From assembly GCA_001314845.1 (NCBI GenBank), contig LJZQ01000032.1, forward strand, positions 1 through 39,594: 39,594 nucleotides of DNA, read 5' to 3'. Under the pieces are notes generated by a model. It searched no databases. It was not told the DNA's origin and saw only the letters and a list, made by a program, of their open reading frames with translations. Shown here in pieces: positions 16,744 through 28,079 of this stretch. The translations under genes were made by a program, and so were the position numbers. This DNA comes from Marinobacter excellens HL-55. Its GTDB lineage: Bacteria; Pseudomonadota; Gammaproteobacteria; Pseudomonadales; Oleiphilaceae. Position 1 is the stretch's first letter. Every line of letters begins with the position of its first letter.

Positions 16744-17757
16744 TTAACGCGCGACGCTGTCTTCGCTGGTGGGATAATCCGGCTGCTCTGGCCGGTCCAC
16801 ATCCACCCAGACAAATTTGTCGGCCGAAAGTGCCTTCTCGTCATCAAGACGATACGCCGCTAACTTACCGTACTTCACCGCGCTGTAGTCGATACACGCT
16901 ACGTTTGGCTTCAATGGCGCGGGCTCACCTTCCATCCAGTAGTGCCCGACAAAGACCGGCGGTGCATCCTGTGAATAGGTGATTAGTTGCCTGAGCTCGT
17001 GATCCTGAAGCTCCATACGCGCCACTTCTGGCGGCAGTGGGTCAGGCTGGAAAACCACATCGGCGTAGTTCCGTGGATTGTCCGCCCAGAACTTGGTGCG
17101 GAAAAACTCGCGCACGTAGCCGTCACGGCCGGTGATTTTTACACCCTCGGGCAACCGAAGATCGGTACCCCGCAACAAGGTGTCCATCACCTGGCCTGCG
17201 AAAGATTCAATAGCCGCTGAGGCGTGCAGAAAATCTTCATCAATGCAGGCGCCACCCTGATTCGACCGAAACTTGTCAATCAACTCCTGATCCCAACAAG
17301 CATGCACCGCCCTGAAGTGATCCTCCTCGATGAACAACGGAATGGTGTAAAACCACTCCAGAAACTCGTTCCACTCGTAGGGATACGCATCAAACTGCTC
17401 AAGGGTTTCCTTGATCAGACGATCGTGGCGGGCATTGTGCTCACGCAGAAACTGCTTGCCACTGCCCGGCCTGGCCCGGGTACAGTAACCCAACGCGTTA
17501 TATTCATGATTACCCATCACAATCTGGGCAGAGCCGTGCTCAACCATGTCCCGGACCAGATGCAAGGATTCTCGGATTCGCGGGCCACGGTCAATGATAT
17601 CGCCGATAAAAACAGCCTGGCGGCGCGGGTGCTGATAGATGCCGTTTTGCTTGCGATAGCCCATCTGGTCCAGCAGTCGCTCCAGGGTGTGGGCACAACC
17701 GTGAATATCACCAATAATGTCGTAACCGCGGCTCGCGGCTGAAGTGTTTACCGCCAT
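16744..17757 (-). CDS. Metallophosphoesterase (calcineurin-like, ApaH/PrpE-like)
   Basis: This is a cytoplasmic phosphatase or diadenosine-polyphosphate hydrolase type protein of 337 residues. The di-metal site motifs are clear: GDIHG at 16-20, GDIIDRG at 52-58 and GNHE at 82-85, with a further GHYW histidine near the C-terminus. The frame can be extended 10 codons to a TTG, but the ATG at 17755-17757 lies 2 bases after the nadK stop and is preferred. It is longer than E. coli ApaH, so the exact substrate is uncertain. It is tightly linked to nadK upstream and the rhomboid gene downstream, suggesting one transcript. Confidence 0.9.
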   Translation of the reverse strand: MAVNTSAASRGYDIIGDIHGCAHTLERLLDQMGYRKQNGIYQHPRRQAVFIGDIIDRGPRIRESLHLVRDMVEHGSAQIVMGNHEYNALGYCTRARPGSGKQFLREHNARHDRLIKETLEQFDAYPYEWNEFLEWFYTIPLFIEEDHFRAVHACWDQELIDKFRSNQGGACIDEDFLHASAAIESFAGQVMDTLLRGTDLRLPEGVKITGRDGYVREFFRTKFWADNPRNYADVVFQPDPLPPEVARMELQDHELRQLITYSQDAPPVFVGHYWMEGEPAPLKPNVACIDYSAVKYGKLAAYRLDDEKALSADKFVWVDVDRPEQPDYPTSEDSVAR

Positions 17758-17759
17758 AA

Positions 17760-18644
17760 TCAACTCGCTGCTATTTCGCTTGCCCAACCCAGCTTGTCAC
17801 GGCAGGTGGCATAGAAATTGTGATTAGTCGGGTGGATCAGACGAATCTTGAAAGGCTTCTTGGTGATGCGGATGATGTCTCCGGGCGCACAGGCGATGTT
17901 GGTTTGACCATCGAAACTGATTTGCGGGTAGGTCTCGTTGGTATCCCCGATCACCAGCTTGATTTCACTTTTGCCATCCACCACGATCGGCCGACTGCTC
18001 AGCGTGTGGGGGAACATGGGCACCAGCACGATGGCATCCAGTTTCGGATGCATGATCGGACCACCGGCAGAGAGGGAATAGGCTGTAGAGCCTGTTGGCG
18101 TGGCTACAATCAAGCCATCAGACCGCTGACTGTAAACAAAGTGACCGTCAATATACAGATCAAAGCCGATCATCCGGGTGGACTTACCGGGGTGCAGCAC
18201 CACATCGTTCAGCGCCGAGCCAAAGCCCAACGGCTGTCCGTTACGTTCCACATGGCCATCCAGCAGAAAGCGGGATTCTTCAATGTAATCGCCTTCCAGC
18301 ACCTGAGCCAGGCGCTCTTCCAGGTCCGACGGCGAGATATCCGTGAGAAAACCAAGTCGACCACGGTTGACCCCAAGAATGGGAATCTTGGATTTCGCCA
18401 GTTCCCGGGCGGCGCCCAACAAACTGCCGTCCCCGCCCACCACGATAACCAGATCGCAAATCTCGCCAAGGAGTTTTTTGCTGGCCACCTGCAACCCGTG
18501 GCCCGGTATCATAGTCGCGGTTTCTTCTTCGATGATGACCTGATAGTTATTGGCAGTCAGGTATTGTTTCAACTGCCGCAACGATTCGACGACCTTGACG
18601 CTGCCCATGCGCCCGATAATGCCGATATTCCTGAACTGGTCCAT
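17760..18644 (-). CDS. nadK: NAD kinase
   Basis: NAD kinase phosphorylates NAD+ to NADP+ using ATP in the cytoplasm and is the only NADP source in most bacteria. It has 294 residues, against 292 in E. coli. The glycine-rich catalytic motif GGDGS is at 70-74. The conserved RGRLGFLTDI follows, and SDGLIVATPTGSTAYSLSAGG matches the NAD-binding signature. The ATG at 18642-18644 is preceded by a modest GGGA. It is the first gene of a probable operon with the metallophosphoesterase and rhomboid genes. Confidence 0.97.
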   Translation of the reverse strand: MDQFRNIGIIGRMGSVKVVESLRQLKQYLTANNYQVIIEEETATMIPGHGLQVASKKLLGEICDLVIVVGGDGSLLGAARELAKSKIPILGVNRGRLGFLTDISPSDLEERLAQVLEGDYIEESRFLLDGHVERNGQPLGFGSALNDVVLHPGKSTRMIGFDLYIDGHFVYSQRSDGLIVATPTGSTAYSLSAGGPIMHPKLDAIVLVPMFPHTLSSRPIVVDGKSEIKLVIGDTNETYPQISFDGQTNIACAPGDIIRITKKPFKIRLIHPTNHNFYATCRDKLGWASEIAAS

Positions 18645-18756
18645 GAAGTATCCCGTGGTGTCTGAATGAGACAGGAAAGGCCTGAGCCAACCCTGATCCG
18701 TGGAAACAGAACCACAGTTTAACGAAACTCAGGCAGATACTGAAAAAAGATCGGCG

Positions 18757-19989
18757 TCAGGCTTTATGCTGGTCACAACGATCGTCCACTCCGGACTGGT
18801 ATTCCGCCGGTTGGGTGACCCGCATGATCGGCTCCCCACAGGCTTTTCCTTCATCATCCAGGTGACTGCAGACCGGATGCTCGTAATGAGCCAGCCATTC
18901 CTTGTACCCAGGCTCATTCATGCCGCAGCGCTCAGCGGCATAGGCCAGGGGATTACCAAAGTAGGTTTCGATATCGCTGTAAGGCAGGGTGATATGACCA
19001 ACGCCGGGATGGTAGGCAACCAGAAAGACAACTTGACTGCGCAACTGCTCAAGCAGCGAATCCTCGGCGGGCTCGCGATGCCGCAGGTCATGATTCTCCT
19101 GCTCCAGCGCTACGATTTTATCGTCTCGAAGCTCCAACTCACGTTGCTTGCGCTCAAGCTGCTCGCGCAACAACACGGTTTCTGCGTTGACGTTGGATTC
19201 CTGGCGTTGGCGATCGTCGCCTTCGGCCATTTTCTCCTGCATCGACAAATACTGCTCATTACGCTGTGACAACCGGGTTTTAAGCTGCTCGTTACTCAGC
19301 CTTACCCGCTCATGCCGCTGCTCGAGGGCCGCCATATCACTGCGCAACGCCTGCATTTCGAGACGATGCTCGCGCTGGATATCGGCCAGTGAATCTCGGT
19401 GCACGCTTTGCAGCGTCTTGATTCTTAGCCGCTGCTCCCGCAGCACCTGGGCCAGACGCGCGCGGTCGCGGCCATCATCGTCAGCGTTCTCGTCGGGGCT
19501 GGATGCGGTCAGAACCGGAATATTTTCTTCTTCCGGTTCGATTTTCTGAAAATGCAGTGAGTTGGCGACTACTGCCTTGCGGATGACTTGAAAGTGGTTG
19601 CTGCCCGGGGTCATATCCGGGTCCCAGAGTTCCTGTGCGACGGCAGGATCGGGGCACTGACTGCGGCACACCAGACGAATCGGACCACCCCCCATGTCCG
19701 GGCCCTTGGCGCCCTGCTCTGCCAGCGCTTCGATGGGAAGATTCCAACTGCTATCTGCCCGGCCCTCTTCATCGAACCAAATCCGGAAAAACACCAGCGA
19801 ACGCACGTTCAGCTCTGGGCTGAGATTGACCAGAATCGCTCGCACATCGGTCTCCGCCAGATCAGACAATCCGACATAGCCATCCAGAAACGCGCCAAAT
19901 TCAGACAAACGCATCTGCCGGGCAACCTGACTGCCCTCCATAAAGAAAACCGCCGAGTAACCGTCGGCTGCCTGGCCGGCATTAACCAT
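18757..19989 (-). CDS. Coiled-coil protein with Cys-rich C-terminus, function unknown
   Basis: No family with known function is recognised. The 410 residues fall into three parts. The N-terminal region (about 1-165) looks globular, with LSEFGAFLDGYVGLSDLAET and LVCRSQCPDP. A long charged coiled coil (about 175-320) is rich in Arg, Glu, Gln and Leu. The compact C-terminal part (about 325-410) contains VVFLVAYHPGVGHITLP and PVCSHLDDEGKACG, with further cysteines near the end (DDRCDQHKA). The latter could bind a metal. There is no signal peptide and no membrane helix. GGAGAAGG precedes the ATG. It sits between fadH and nadK on the minus strand, with clear gaps on both sides. Similar proteins appear as hypotheticals in Marinobacter and Pseudomonas, as far as I recall. 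Confidence 0.8.
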   Translation of the reverse strand: MVNAGQAADGYSAVFFMEGSQVARQMRLSEFGAFLDGYVGLSDLAETDVRAILVNLSPELNVRSLVFFRIWFDEEGRADSSWNLPIEALAEQGAKGPDMGGGPIRLVCRSQCPDPAVAQELWDPDMTPGSNHFQVIRKAVVANSLHFQKIEPEEENIPVLTASSPDENADDDGRDRARLAQVLREQRLRIKTLQSVHRDSLADIQREHRLEMQALRSDMAALEQRHERVRLSNEQLKTRLSQRNEQYLSMQEKMAEGDDRQRQESNVNAETVLLREQLERKQRELELRDDKIVALEQENHDLRHREPAEDSLLEQLRSQVVFLVAYHPGVGHITLPYSDIETYFGNPLAYAAERCGMNEPGYKEWLAHYEHPVCSHLDDEGKACGEPIMRVTQPAEYQSGVDDRCDQHKA

Positions 19990-20014
19990 CCACCTTCTCC
20001 ATGCTCCGGTAAGA

Positions 20015-20065
20015 TCCTGTCACAGGACGCCTGGATGGGCGAAAGGTTCCGTCTTTCGCCCATCC
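20015..20065 (-). other. Two adjacent inverted repeats between fadH and the coiled-coil gene
   Basis: A perfect 13-bp stem (GGATGGGCGAAAG at 20033-20045 with its complement at 20053-20065) has a 7-base loop and no T-run on either strand. A small palindrome, TCCTGT-C-ACAGGA (20015-20027), is next to it, just upstream of the coiled-coil gene start. They may be an mRNA-processing hairpin plus an operator-like site. The role is unknown. Confidence 0.45.
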
Positions 20066-20128
20066 ATCAACCCTCTAGTCTAGCCAGACCTCAACCGAAG
20101 CACAGCGAAATACTGCAACGTTTTGTGA

Positions 20129-23373
<3,245 letters not shown>

Positions 23374-23419
23374 CAACTGAGGGAGTGATGGTGCTTACGA
23401 AGATATCGGGCACTGCAAA

Positions 23420-23432
23420 GGGGGGGGGGGGG
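23420..23432 (+). repeat. Run of 13 G
   Basis: Thirteen consecutive G residues lie between the AraC gene stop and the 3' end of tRNA-Asp. On the tRNA transcript strand this is a C-run starting six bases after the CCA. Such a homopolymer could vary in length between cells or be a sequencing error hot spot. Confidence 0.95.
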
Positions 23433-23438
23433 AGAAAA

Positions 23439-23515
23439 TGGCGGAGCGGACGGGACTCGAACCCGCGACCCCCGGCGTGACAGGCCGGTATTCTAACCAA
23501 CTGAACTACCGCTCC
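23439..23515 (-). tRNA. tRNA-Asp (GTC anticodon)
   Basis: This is a 77-base tRNA including an encoded CCA (TGG on the plus strand at 23439-23441). The acceptor stem pairs GGAGCGG with CCGCTCC and G is the discriminator base. The D-loop sequence AGTTCAGTTGGTTAGAA, the T-arm GGGTTCGAGTCCC and the anticodon GTC (23479-23481) in loop CTGTCAC are all standard. A consensus promoter lies upstream. Confidence 0.98.
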
Positions 23516-23568
23516 GCGCGGGTTGTCTGCTGAGCAGCCTTGCGGATACTCGGTGACAACGAGGGCGC

Positions 23569-23596
23569 ATTATAAAGAGCCGCCCAACTATGTCAA
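23569..23596 (-). promoter_or_regulatory. Sigma-70 promoter of tRNA-Asp
   Basis: On the minus strand a perfect TTGACA (23596-23591) and a perfect TATAAT (23574-23569) are 16 bases apart, followed by a GC-rich discriminator (GCGCCC). This is the strong, growth-rate-controlled promoter type expected for a stable RNA gene; transcription should start near 23562. Confidence 0.88.
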
Positions 23597-23643
23597 CGAT
23601 TTCCCCGAACTTTTTTAAATTCTCTGTTCGGGGGTCGCAATCG

Positions 23644-24675
23644 TCACATCGCATCAACCATGGCATCTTTGCCCTGGGCTGTTTTCCGGTACTCAATCGG
23701 GGTCATGTTCGACCACCGTTTGAAGGCGCGATAGAAGGTGCTCGGCTCAGAGAATCCCGTAAGGTAAACAATCTCATCAATGGATTCGTCGGTCGTTGCC
23801 AATAACTGGCGGGCCAGACGGTATCGGAAATCTGCCAGCACCTGATTGAAGCTGGTTTCCGCCTCAGTCAGCCGGGTGCGCAGGGTTCGTGGCTTGATAC
23901 CAAGCCTTTCAGCCACGGCATCCAGGGTTACCTCGCCGCTATCGAGCAACTCGGCAATAATACGCTCAACCTGCCCCACAATGTCCTTCTTTTCCAGTCG
24001 AGCGACCTGCTCACTGGCAAAACGCTCATGCAGGGCCAGCAATTCAGGCTCAGCATGAGGCGATGCGTGGGACAACATCTCCACCGGAAAGTACAGACGG
24101 TTTTCCTCAGCGCCAAACACCACGTCACAGCCCAGCAACTCCCGAGCATGCGCCTGGCCCTGCTCTCGTTGGTGTTCAAACTCAATACGGGACGGATAGA
24201 AGCTGCCATCAGTGATGGATTTGAAGAAGGTAATCAATCCCTGCACAAAGCACTCGTTGAAGTGACGAAGCCGACGGATCTCGTCCGATGCGGCATCAAG
24301 CACCATGCAGGCTTCATCCCCTTCGATGAAAAAATCAGTGTTGGCCGCATCGCTTAACAAACGCTGATAATTTTGCGCTCGACGTAACCCTTCTCCGAAG
24401 TTGGGGCTACTGAGGAAAAGATATTCCAGAACCTGGCCCTTGTAAGCCGGCAACAGCGGACCGAGATGCAACCCGATGTCCGGGTCACCAGACACATCTT
24501 CCACCGCCTGCCAGAAAAACACCTGGGCACTGTGAGGCGTCCTGAGCTGATCGGTGAATACATATTTCTCGTCAACGCCGAGGCGGTTAAAAATGGCGTC
24601 TGTATCGACACCCTTCTTTTTCATCGCCTCATAAATCAGGCGCAACATCACGCCCGCATCACGTAATTCCTGCAT
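23644..24675 (-). CDS. AraC family transcriptional regulator (Arabinose_bd type)
   Basis: This second AraC-type regulator has 343 residues. The N-terminal ligand domain covers about 10-220 (RTPHSAQVFFWQAVEDVSGD, PDIGLHLG, AYKGQVLEYLFLSSPNFGEG). The C-terminal double helix-turn-helix is at about 235-335, with TLDAVAERLGIKPRTLRTRL and DEIVYLTGFSEPSTFYRAFK ending RWSNMTPIEYRK. It is divergent from a MaoC-like hydratase gene across about 245 bases, so control of that gene or of a related lipid pathway is likely. It is clearly different in sequence from the AraC protein encoded at 22333. Confidence 0.93.
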   Translation of the reverse strand: MQELRDAGVMLRLIYEAMKKKGVDTDAIFNRLGVDEKYVFTDQLRTPHSAQVFFWQAVEDVSGDPDIGLHLGPLLPAYKGQVLEYLFLSSPNFGEGLRRAQNYQRLLSDAANTDFFIEGDEACMVLDAASDEIRRLRHFNECFVQGLITFFKSITDGSFYPSRIEFEHQREQGQAHARELLGCDVVFGAEENRLYFPVEMLSHASPHAEPELLALHERFASEQVARLEKKDIVGQVERIIAELLDSGEVTLDAVAERLGIKPRTLRTRLTEAETSFNQVLADFRYRLARQLLATTDESIDEIVYLTGFSEPSTFYRAFKRWSNMTPIEYRKTAQGKDAMVDAM

Positions 24676-24886
24676 AGTATCCCGCTTATTATTTATTGGT
24701 TACTACTATGACCCGTCGGACGGTGCCAATGGCTCAATAGGTCAATGCCCGAACTGGCCGGGTTTGCCAGACTGCGAGGTCTCCAAAACTTTCGTCGTAC
24801 ATTAGAGCATATCAGGCCACATACGCACAGTTGTACCAGAATGTAGAGTAATTCTTTTACTGCGTCACTGATTCACGAGAAACTTT

Positions 24887-24903
24887 CCGGCCTTGTTGGC
24901 CGG
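24887..24903 (+). promoter_or_regulatory. Leader hairpin before the MaoC-like gene
   Basis: A 6-bp perfect stem (CCGGCC and GGCCGG) with a TTGTT loop ends three bases before the AGGAGA Shine-Dalgarno sequence of the MaoC-like gene. It may tune translation or mRNA stability. The rest of the 24676-24920 divergent spacer shows no clear consensus promoter. Confidence 0.35.
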
Positions 24904-24920
24904 CTCAGGAGACAGTCATC

Positions 24921-25793
24921 ATGAAACAGCCACTGGTGTATCGCAGCCAGGCACCCTCGCTGCTGCCACTTTTTTCCCGAGCTCTGTTACCGAAATCCAG
25001 GAAGCCGGATGACCACACCACCCTGCCAGACCTGCAAGTCGATCTACTTGGCGTGGCCACCAACACACCCACCCTGGCCCGCTATGCTCGCGTCTGCGGT
25101 TTTTCGTCTGGCACAAAGCTGCCCATAACCTGGCCCCATATTCTCGCGTTTCCACTGCACCTGAAACTGCTGACCGACAGCCAATTTCCGCTTCCATTAC
25201 TGGGTCTGGTGCACCTGCGCAACACAATCACCCAGCACCGACCCATCGCTACCGGAGAGAATCTGGACATACGGGTGGCACTGGGCAATCAGCAGCGCAC
25301 CAGCCGCGGCATTGAATTCGACCTGATCACGCAAGCGCGCTCGGCCGGCCAGTTAATTTGGGAAGAAACCAGCACCAACCTGTTCCGGATGCCCGGAGAT
25401 CATGCTGACAAACCAAAGTCGGCACCGCCCGCACTGGAGCACTACGCCTGCTCGGAGACGATTACCGCCCCCGAAAACCTGGGACGCCAGTACGCCAGAG
25501 TCTCCGGCGACCGAAATCCGATTCACATGCACGCGCTAAGCGCGAAAGCGTTTGGATTTCCGCGGGCGATCGCCCATGGTATGTGGAGTAAAGCCAAGGC
25601 CCTGGCCGTGCTGGAGCGAGAAACAAAGTGGACAGCGGGGCCGGTTCGCGTGACTTGTCAATTCAAAAAGCCGCTGTTTCTGCCGGCCACGGCACAGCTG
25701 AACTGGCAAACAAGCGACCAGGACTGGGACTATCAACTACTCAATAAAAAGGGCGACGCGCCGCATCTGAGCGGACGCATCGAGTGGCTATGA
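24921..25793 (+). CDS. MaoC-like (R)-specific enoyl-CoA hydratase family protein
   Basis: This hot-dog-fold hydratase or dehydratase has 290 residues in a double-hot-dog arrangement. The C-terminal half carries the catalytic motif: YARVSGDRNPIHMHALSAK, followed by FGFPRAIAHGMW, with the Asp and His of the hydratase active site. The N-terminal half (about 1-150) is a degenerate hot-dog domain. Enzymes of this type hydrate trans-2-enoyl-CoA to (R)-3-hydroxyacyl-CoA, linking beta-oxidation with hydroxyacid or polyester synthesis; the exact substrate is not known. AGGAGA precedes the ATG. It is divergent from an AraC regulator and convergent with the sensor kinase gene, which ends 10 bases away. 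Confidence 0.9.
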   Translation: MKQPLVYRSQAPSLLPLFSRALLPKSRKPDDHTTLPDLQVDLLGVATNTPTLARYARVCGFSSGTKLPITWPHILAFPLHLKLLTDSQFPLPLLGLVHLRNTITQHRPIATGENLDIRVALGNQQRTSRGIEFDLITQARSAGQLIWEETSTNLFRMPGDHADKPKSAPPALEHYACSETITAPENLGRQYARVSGDRNPIHMHALSAKAFGFPRAIAHGMWSKAKALAVLERETKWTAGPVRVTCQFKKPLFLPATAQLNWQTSDQDWDYQLLNKKGDAPHLSGRIEWL

Positions 25794-25803
25794 GGCAGGC
25801 GTG

Positions 25804-27369
25804 TTATTCGACCGCACAGGGCTCGGCTTCAGCCCCTGCAACCGGCAGAGTAAAGTAGAAGCAGGCACCGCCCTGCTCCGGGCGTTCGTAGCCAATCTCG
25901 CCGCCCTGAGCCTGAATCAGCGAGCGGCAGGTGGCCAAACCAATGCCCATGCCGTCGTCCTTGGTGGTATAGAACGGGTGAAAAAGCTTTTCGACGGCGT
26001 CTTCCGGCACACCGACACCATGGTCGAGCACCTGGATGCGAACGCAGTTCTCACCGCAGCGGCGAGCACTGACCTCTACCGGTATCGACAAGTCCGCGCT
26101 GCGGGTTGCCTCAAGGGCGTTGCGAATCAGGTTCAGGGCAACCTGCTGCACCTGGATCGGATCTGCCAACACGTCCGGCAGATCTTCTTCAAAACACACA
26201 CTGATGCCGCCGTCATTGTTTCGCATATCCACTTCGGCGAACTGGCGGGTATCTTCCAGCAATCCTGGCACAGACACGACCTCTTTGCCGGTCGCCGGCT
26301 TTTTCATAAACCGGCGTATGCGACGAATAATTTCGCTGGCCCGGTGTGACTGCGCTTCAATTTTGTCCAGAGTTTCCTGCAACAACCCGAGGTCTGGCTG
26401 CTCTTTCGCCATCATCCGCTTGGAGACCCGGGCATAGTTGGTGATGGCCGTTAACGGTTGATTGATCTCGTGAGCGAAGCCGGCCGCCATCTCACCCATC
26501 GTTGTCAGACGAGAAGTATGAGCCAGTTGATCACGCTGCTCCTGAACCAGAGTTCGGGCATCATCCAGCGCCTGCTCATTGCTCAGTTCAACCGTAATAT
26601 CGCGAAACACGACCACGGCGCCGTGCAGCTCTCCATCATCCAGCTTCGGTGTTGACCGATACTCTGCCGGGAAACCACTGCCATCAGCCCGCAGCATGCG
26701 GATATCACGCTGCCCCTCAGCAACGCCCTGGCGACAGGTTGCCATCACCGGGAGGCTGTCCTGGCACTCGGCAGCCGTTGAAAAGTGCAGCTCGAAGAAA
26801 CTTTTACCGATCAGATCCTCCGCCGGACACCCCATAATCATGGCCGCAGCAGGATTGGCGAACTCGATGATGCCCTGCTCGTCCAACCCGTATATGCCTT
26901 CACTGATAGAATTCAGGATACGCGCCTGATCGCCCTGAAGCTCACGATTACGCGCTTGCAGCTCGCGCTCGAGGCGGATCACCTGAGCATGGGTTTTAAC
27001 CCGGACAATCACTTCCTGGGATTGAAACGGTTTGGAAATGTAATCAGCACCGCCAAGGCTGAAACCTTTCACCTTGGCCTGCAGATCATCAAGTGCAGAC
27101 AAGAAAACCACTGCGCAATCGGAGGTTTCCGGATCGGCCTTAAGGCGCTCACACACTTCATAGCCGTCCATTTCCGGCATCATGATATCGAGCAGGATGA
27201 CTTCCGGATGGTGGCGATGGGCAAGGTCCAGCGCTTTTTCGCCTTCATTGGCGATCAGTAGCCGGTAGCCTTTGTCTTTCAGGGTCTCGTAGAGGACCTT
27301 CAGGTTCTGCGGATTATCATCCACCAGCAGAACCGTCACCTCGGAGTTCTCAGTGACAACTTCAGTCAT
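25804..27369 (-). CDS. Hybrid sensor kinase: receiver-PAS-HisKA-HATPase
   Basis: This cytoplasmic two-component sensor has 521 residues and no membrane helix. A response-regulator receiver domain (about 10-130) has the phosphoacceptor D61 in LLDIMMPEMDG and Lys in SKPF. A PAS domain (about 150-265) follows, with SISEGIYGLDEQG. The HisKA domain carries H300 in FAHEINQPLTAI, and the HATPase has N in NLIRNALEA and GMGIGLATC. The N-terminal receiver suggests that it takes phosphate or a signal from another kinase. It lies downstream of a FixJ-type regulator gene, separated by a terminator-like hairpin. The Shine-Dalgarno sequence is poor. The stimulus is unknown. Confidence 0.93.
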   Translation of the reverse strand: MTEVVTENSEVTVLLVDDNPQNLKVLYETLKDKGYRLLIANEGEKALDLAHRHHPEVILLDIMMPEMDGYEVCERLKADPETSDCAVVFLSALDDLQAKVKGFSLGGADYISKPFQSQEVIVRVKTHAQVIRLERELQARNRELQGDQARILNSISEGIYGLDEQGIIEFANPAAAMIMGCPAEDLIGKSFFELHFSTAAECQDSLPVMATCRQGVAEGQRDIRMLRADGSGFPAEYRSTPKLDDGELHGAVVVFRDITVELSNEQALDDARTLVQEQRDQLAHTSRLTTMGEMAAGFAHEINQPLTAITNYARVSKRMMAKEQPDLGLLQETLDKIEAQSHRASEIIRRIRRFMKKPATGKEVVSVPGLLEDTRQFAEVDMRNNDGGISVCFEEDLPDVLADPIQVQQVALNLIRNALEATRSADLSIPVEVSARRCGENCVRIQVLDHGVGVPEDAVEKLFHPFYTTKDDGMGIGLATCRSLIQAQGGEIGYERPEQGGACFYFTLPVAGAEAEPCAVE

Positions 27370-27384
27370 AGAAACATGGCCGGT

Positions 27385-27412
27385 TAAAAACGTCGTCGTA
27401 TCATGACGACGT
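27385..27412 (-). terminator. Terminator-like hairpin between response regulator and sensor kinase genes
   Basis: An 8-bp perfect stem (ACGTCGTC and GACGACGT) with a 7-base loop is followed on the minus strand by TTTTTAACC. It lies directly after the regulator stop codon and would reduce read-through into the kinase gene, giving more regulator than kinase. Confidence 0.7.
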
Positions 27413-27420
27413 AGACAGAC

Positions 27421-28041
27421 CTAGTCGATAAGTTCCTTTACGGACAGAACCATGCGAACCAGATGTGCCAATGAATGGGTGCCCATCTTGTGCATGACCC
27501 TGGAACGGTGGATTTCGACCGTACGCTGGCTGATTTCCAGCTCGATCGCAATCACCTTATTGGCCTGACCGGCAATCATACGATCCATGATTTCCCGCTC
27601 CCGGGGCGTCAGGCTTTTGACCCGGCGGACGATCTCCTGCTTTTCATCCAGAGATTTACGTTGTTCGCGGTCCTGTTCGAGGGCCGCTTCAATCTTTTCC
27701 AGCAGAGCCTCTTCCCGGTAGGGCTTCTGGATAAAGTCCACCGCGCCCTCTTTCATGGCGTCGACCGCCATCGGTACATCACCATGACCGGTCACGAAGA
27801 TAATGGGTAAAATCGAATGCTTGTCGTTCAGCTTCTTCTGCAGCTCCATGCCGTCCATACCCGGCATACGGATATCCAACACGATGCAGCCTGCCATCTT
27901 GTCGGAATAATCCGCAAGAAACGCGTTGGCGCTCTCGTAGGGCTTCACTGGCTTGCTGTCGGATTTGAGCAGCAACTCGAGTGAGTCGCGGACGGCTTCG
28001 TCGTCCTCTACTACATACACAGTTTGCTGGATATCAGTCAT
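27421..28041 (-). CDS. FixJ/NarL-type response regulator (receiver plus LuxR helix-turn-helix)
   Basis: This two-component DNA-binding regulator has 206 residues. The receiver domain occupies about 1-125, with acidic pocket EDD at 12-14, phosphorylation site D56 in VLDIRMPGMDG, and Lys in IQKPY. The LuxR-type helix-turn-helix follows at about 143-200, with LTPREREIMDRMIAGQANKV and RTVEIHRSRVMHKMG, which is FixJ-like. GGAGAG precedes the ATG. A TATAAT (28072-28067) lies upstream, without a good -35, so the promoter may need an activator. The partner is the sensor kinase gene immediately downstream. Confidence 0.93.
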   Translation of the reverse strand: MTDIQQTVYVVEDDEAVRDSLELLLKSDSKPVKPYESANAFLADYSDKMAGCIVLDIRMPGMDGMELQKKLNDKHSILPIIFVTGHGDVPMAVDAMKEGAVDFIQKPYREEALLEKIEAALEQDREQRKSLDEKQEIVRRVKSLTPREREIMDRMIAGQANKVIAIELEISQRTVEIHRSRVMHKMGTHSLAHLVRMVLSVKELID

Positions 28042-28079
28042 CGATCGGTACTCTCCTGTCCGTTTTATTATAGGGCCGG

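Noticed and set aside
17758..17787. 10-codon TTG extension of the metallophosphoesterase
   Set aside because: It overlaps the end of nadK, and the ATG two bases after the nadK stop is a better start.
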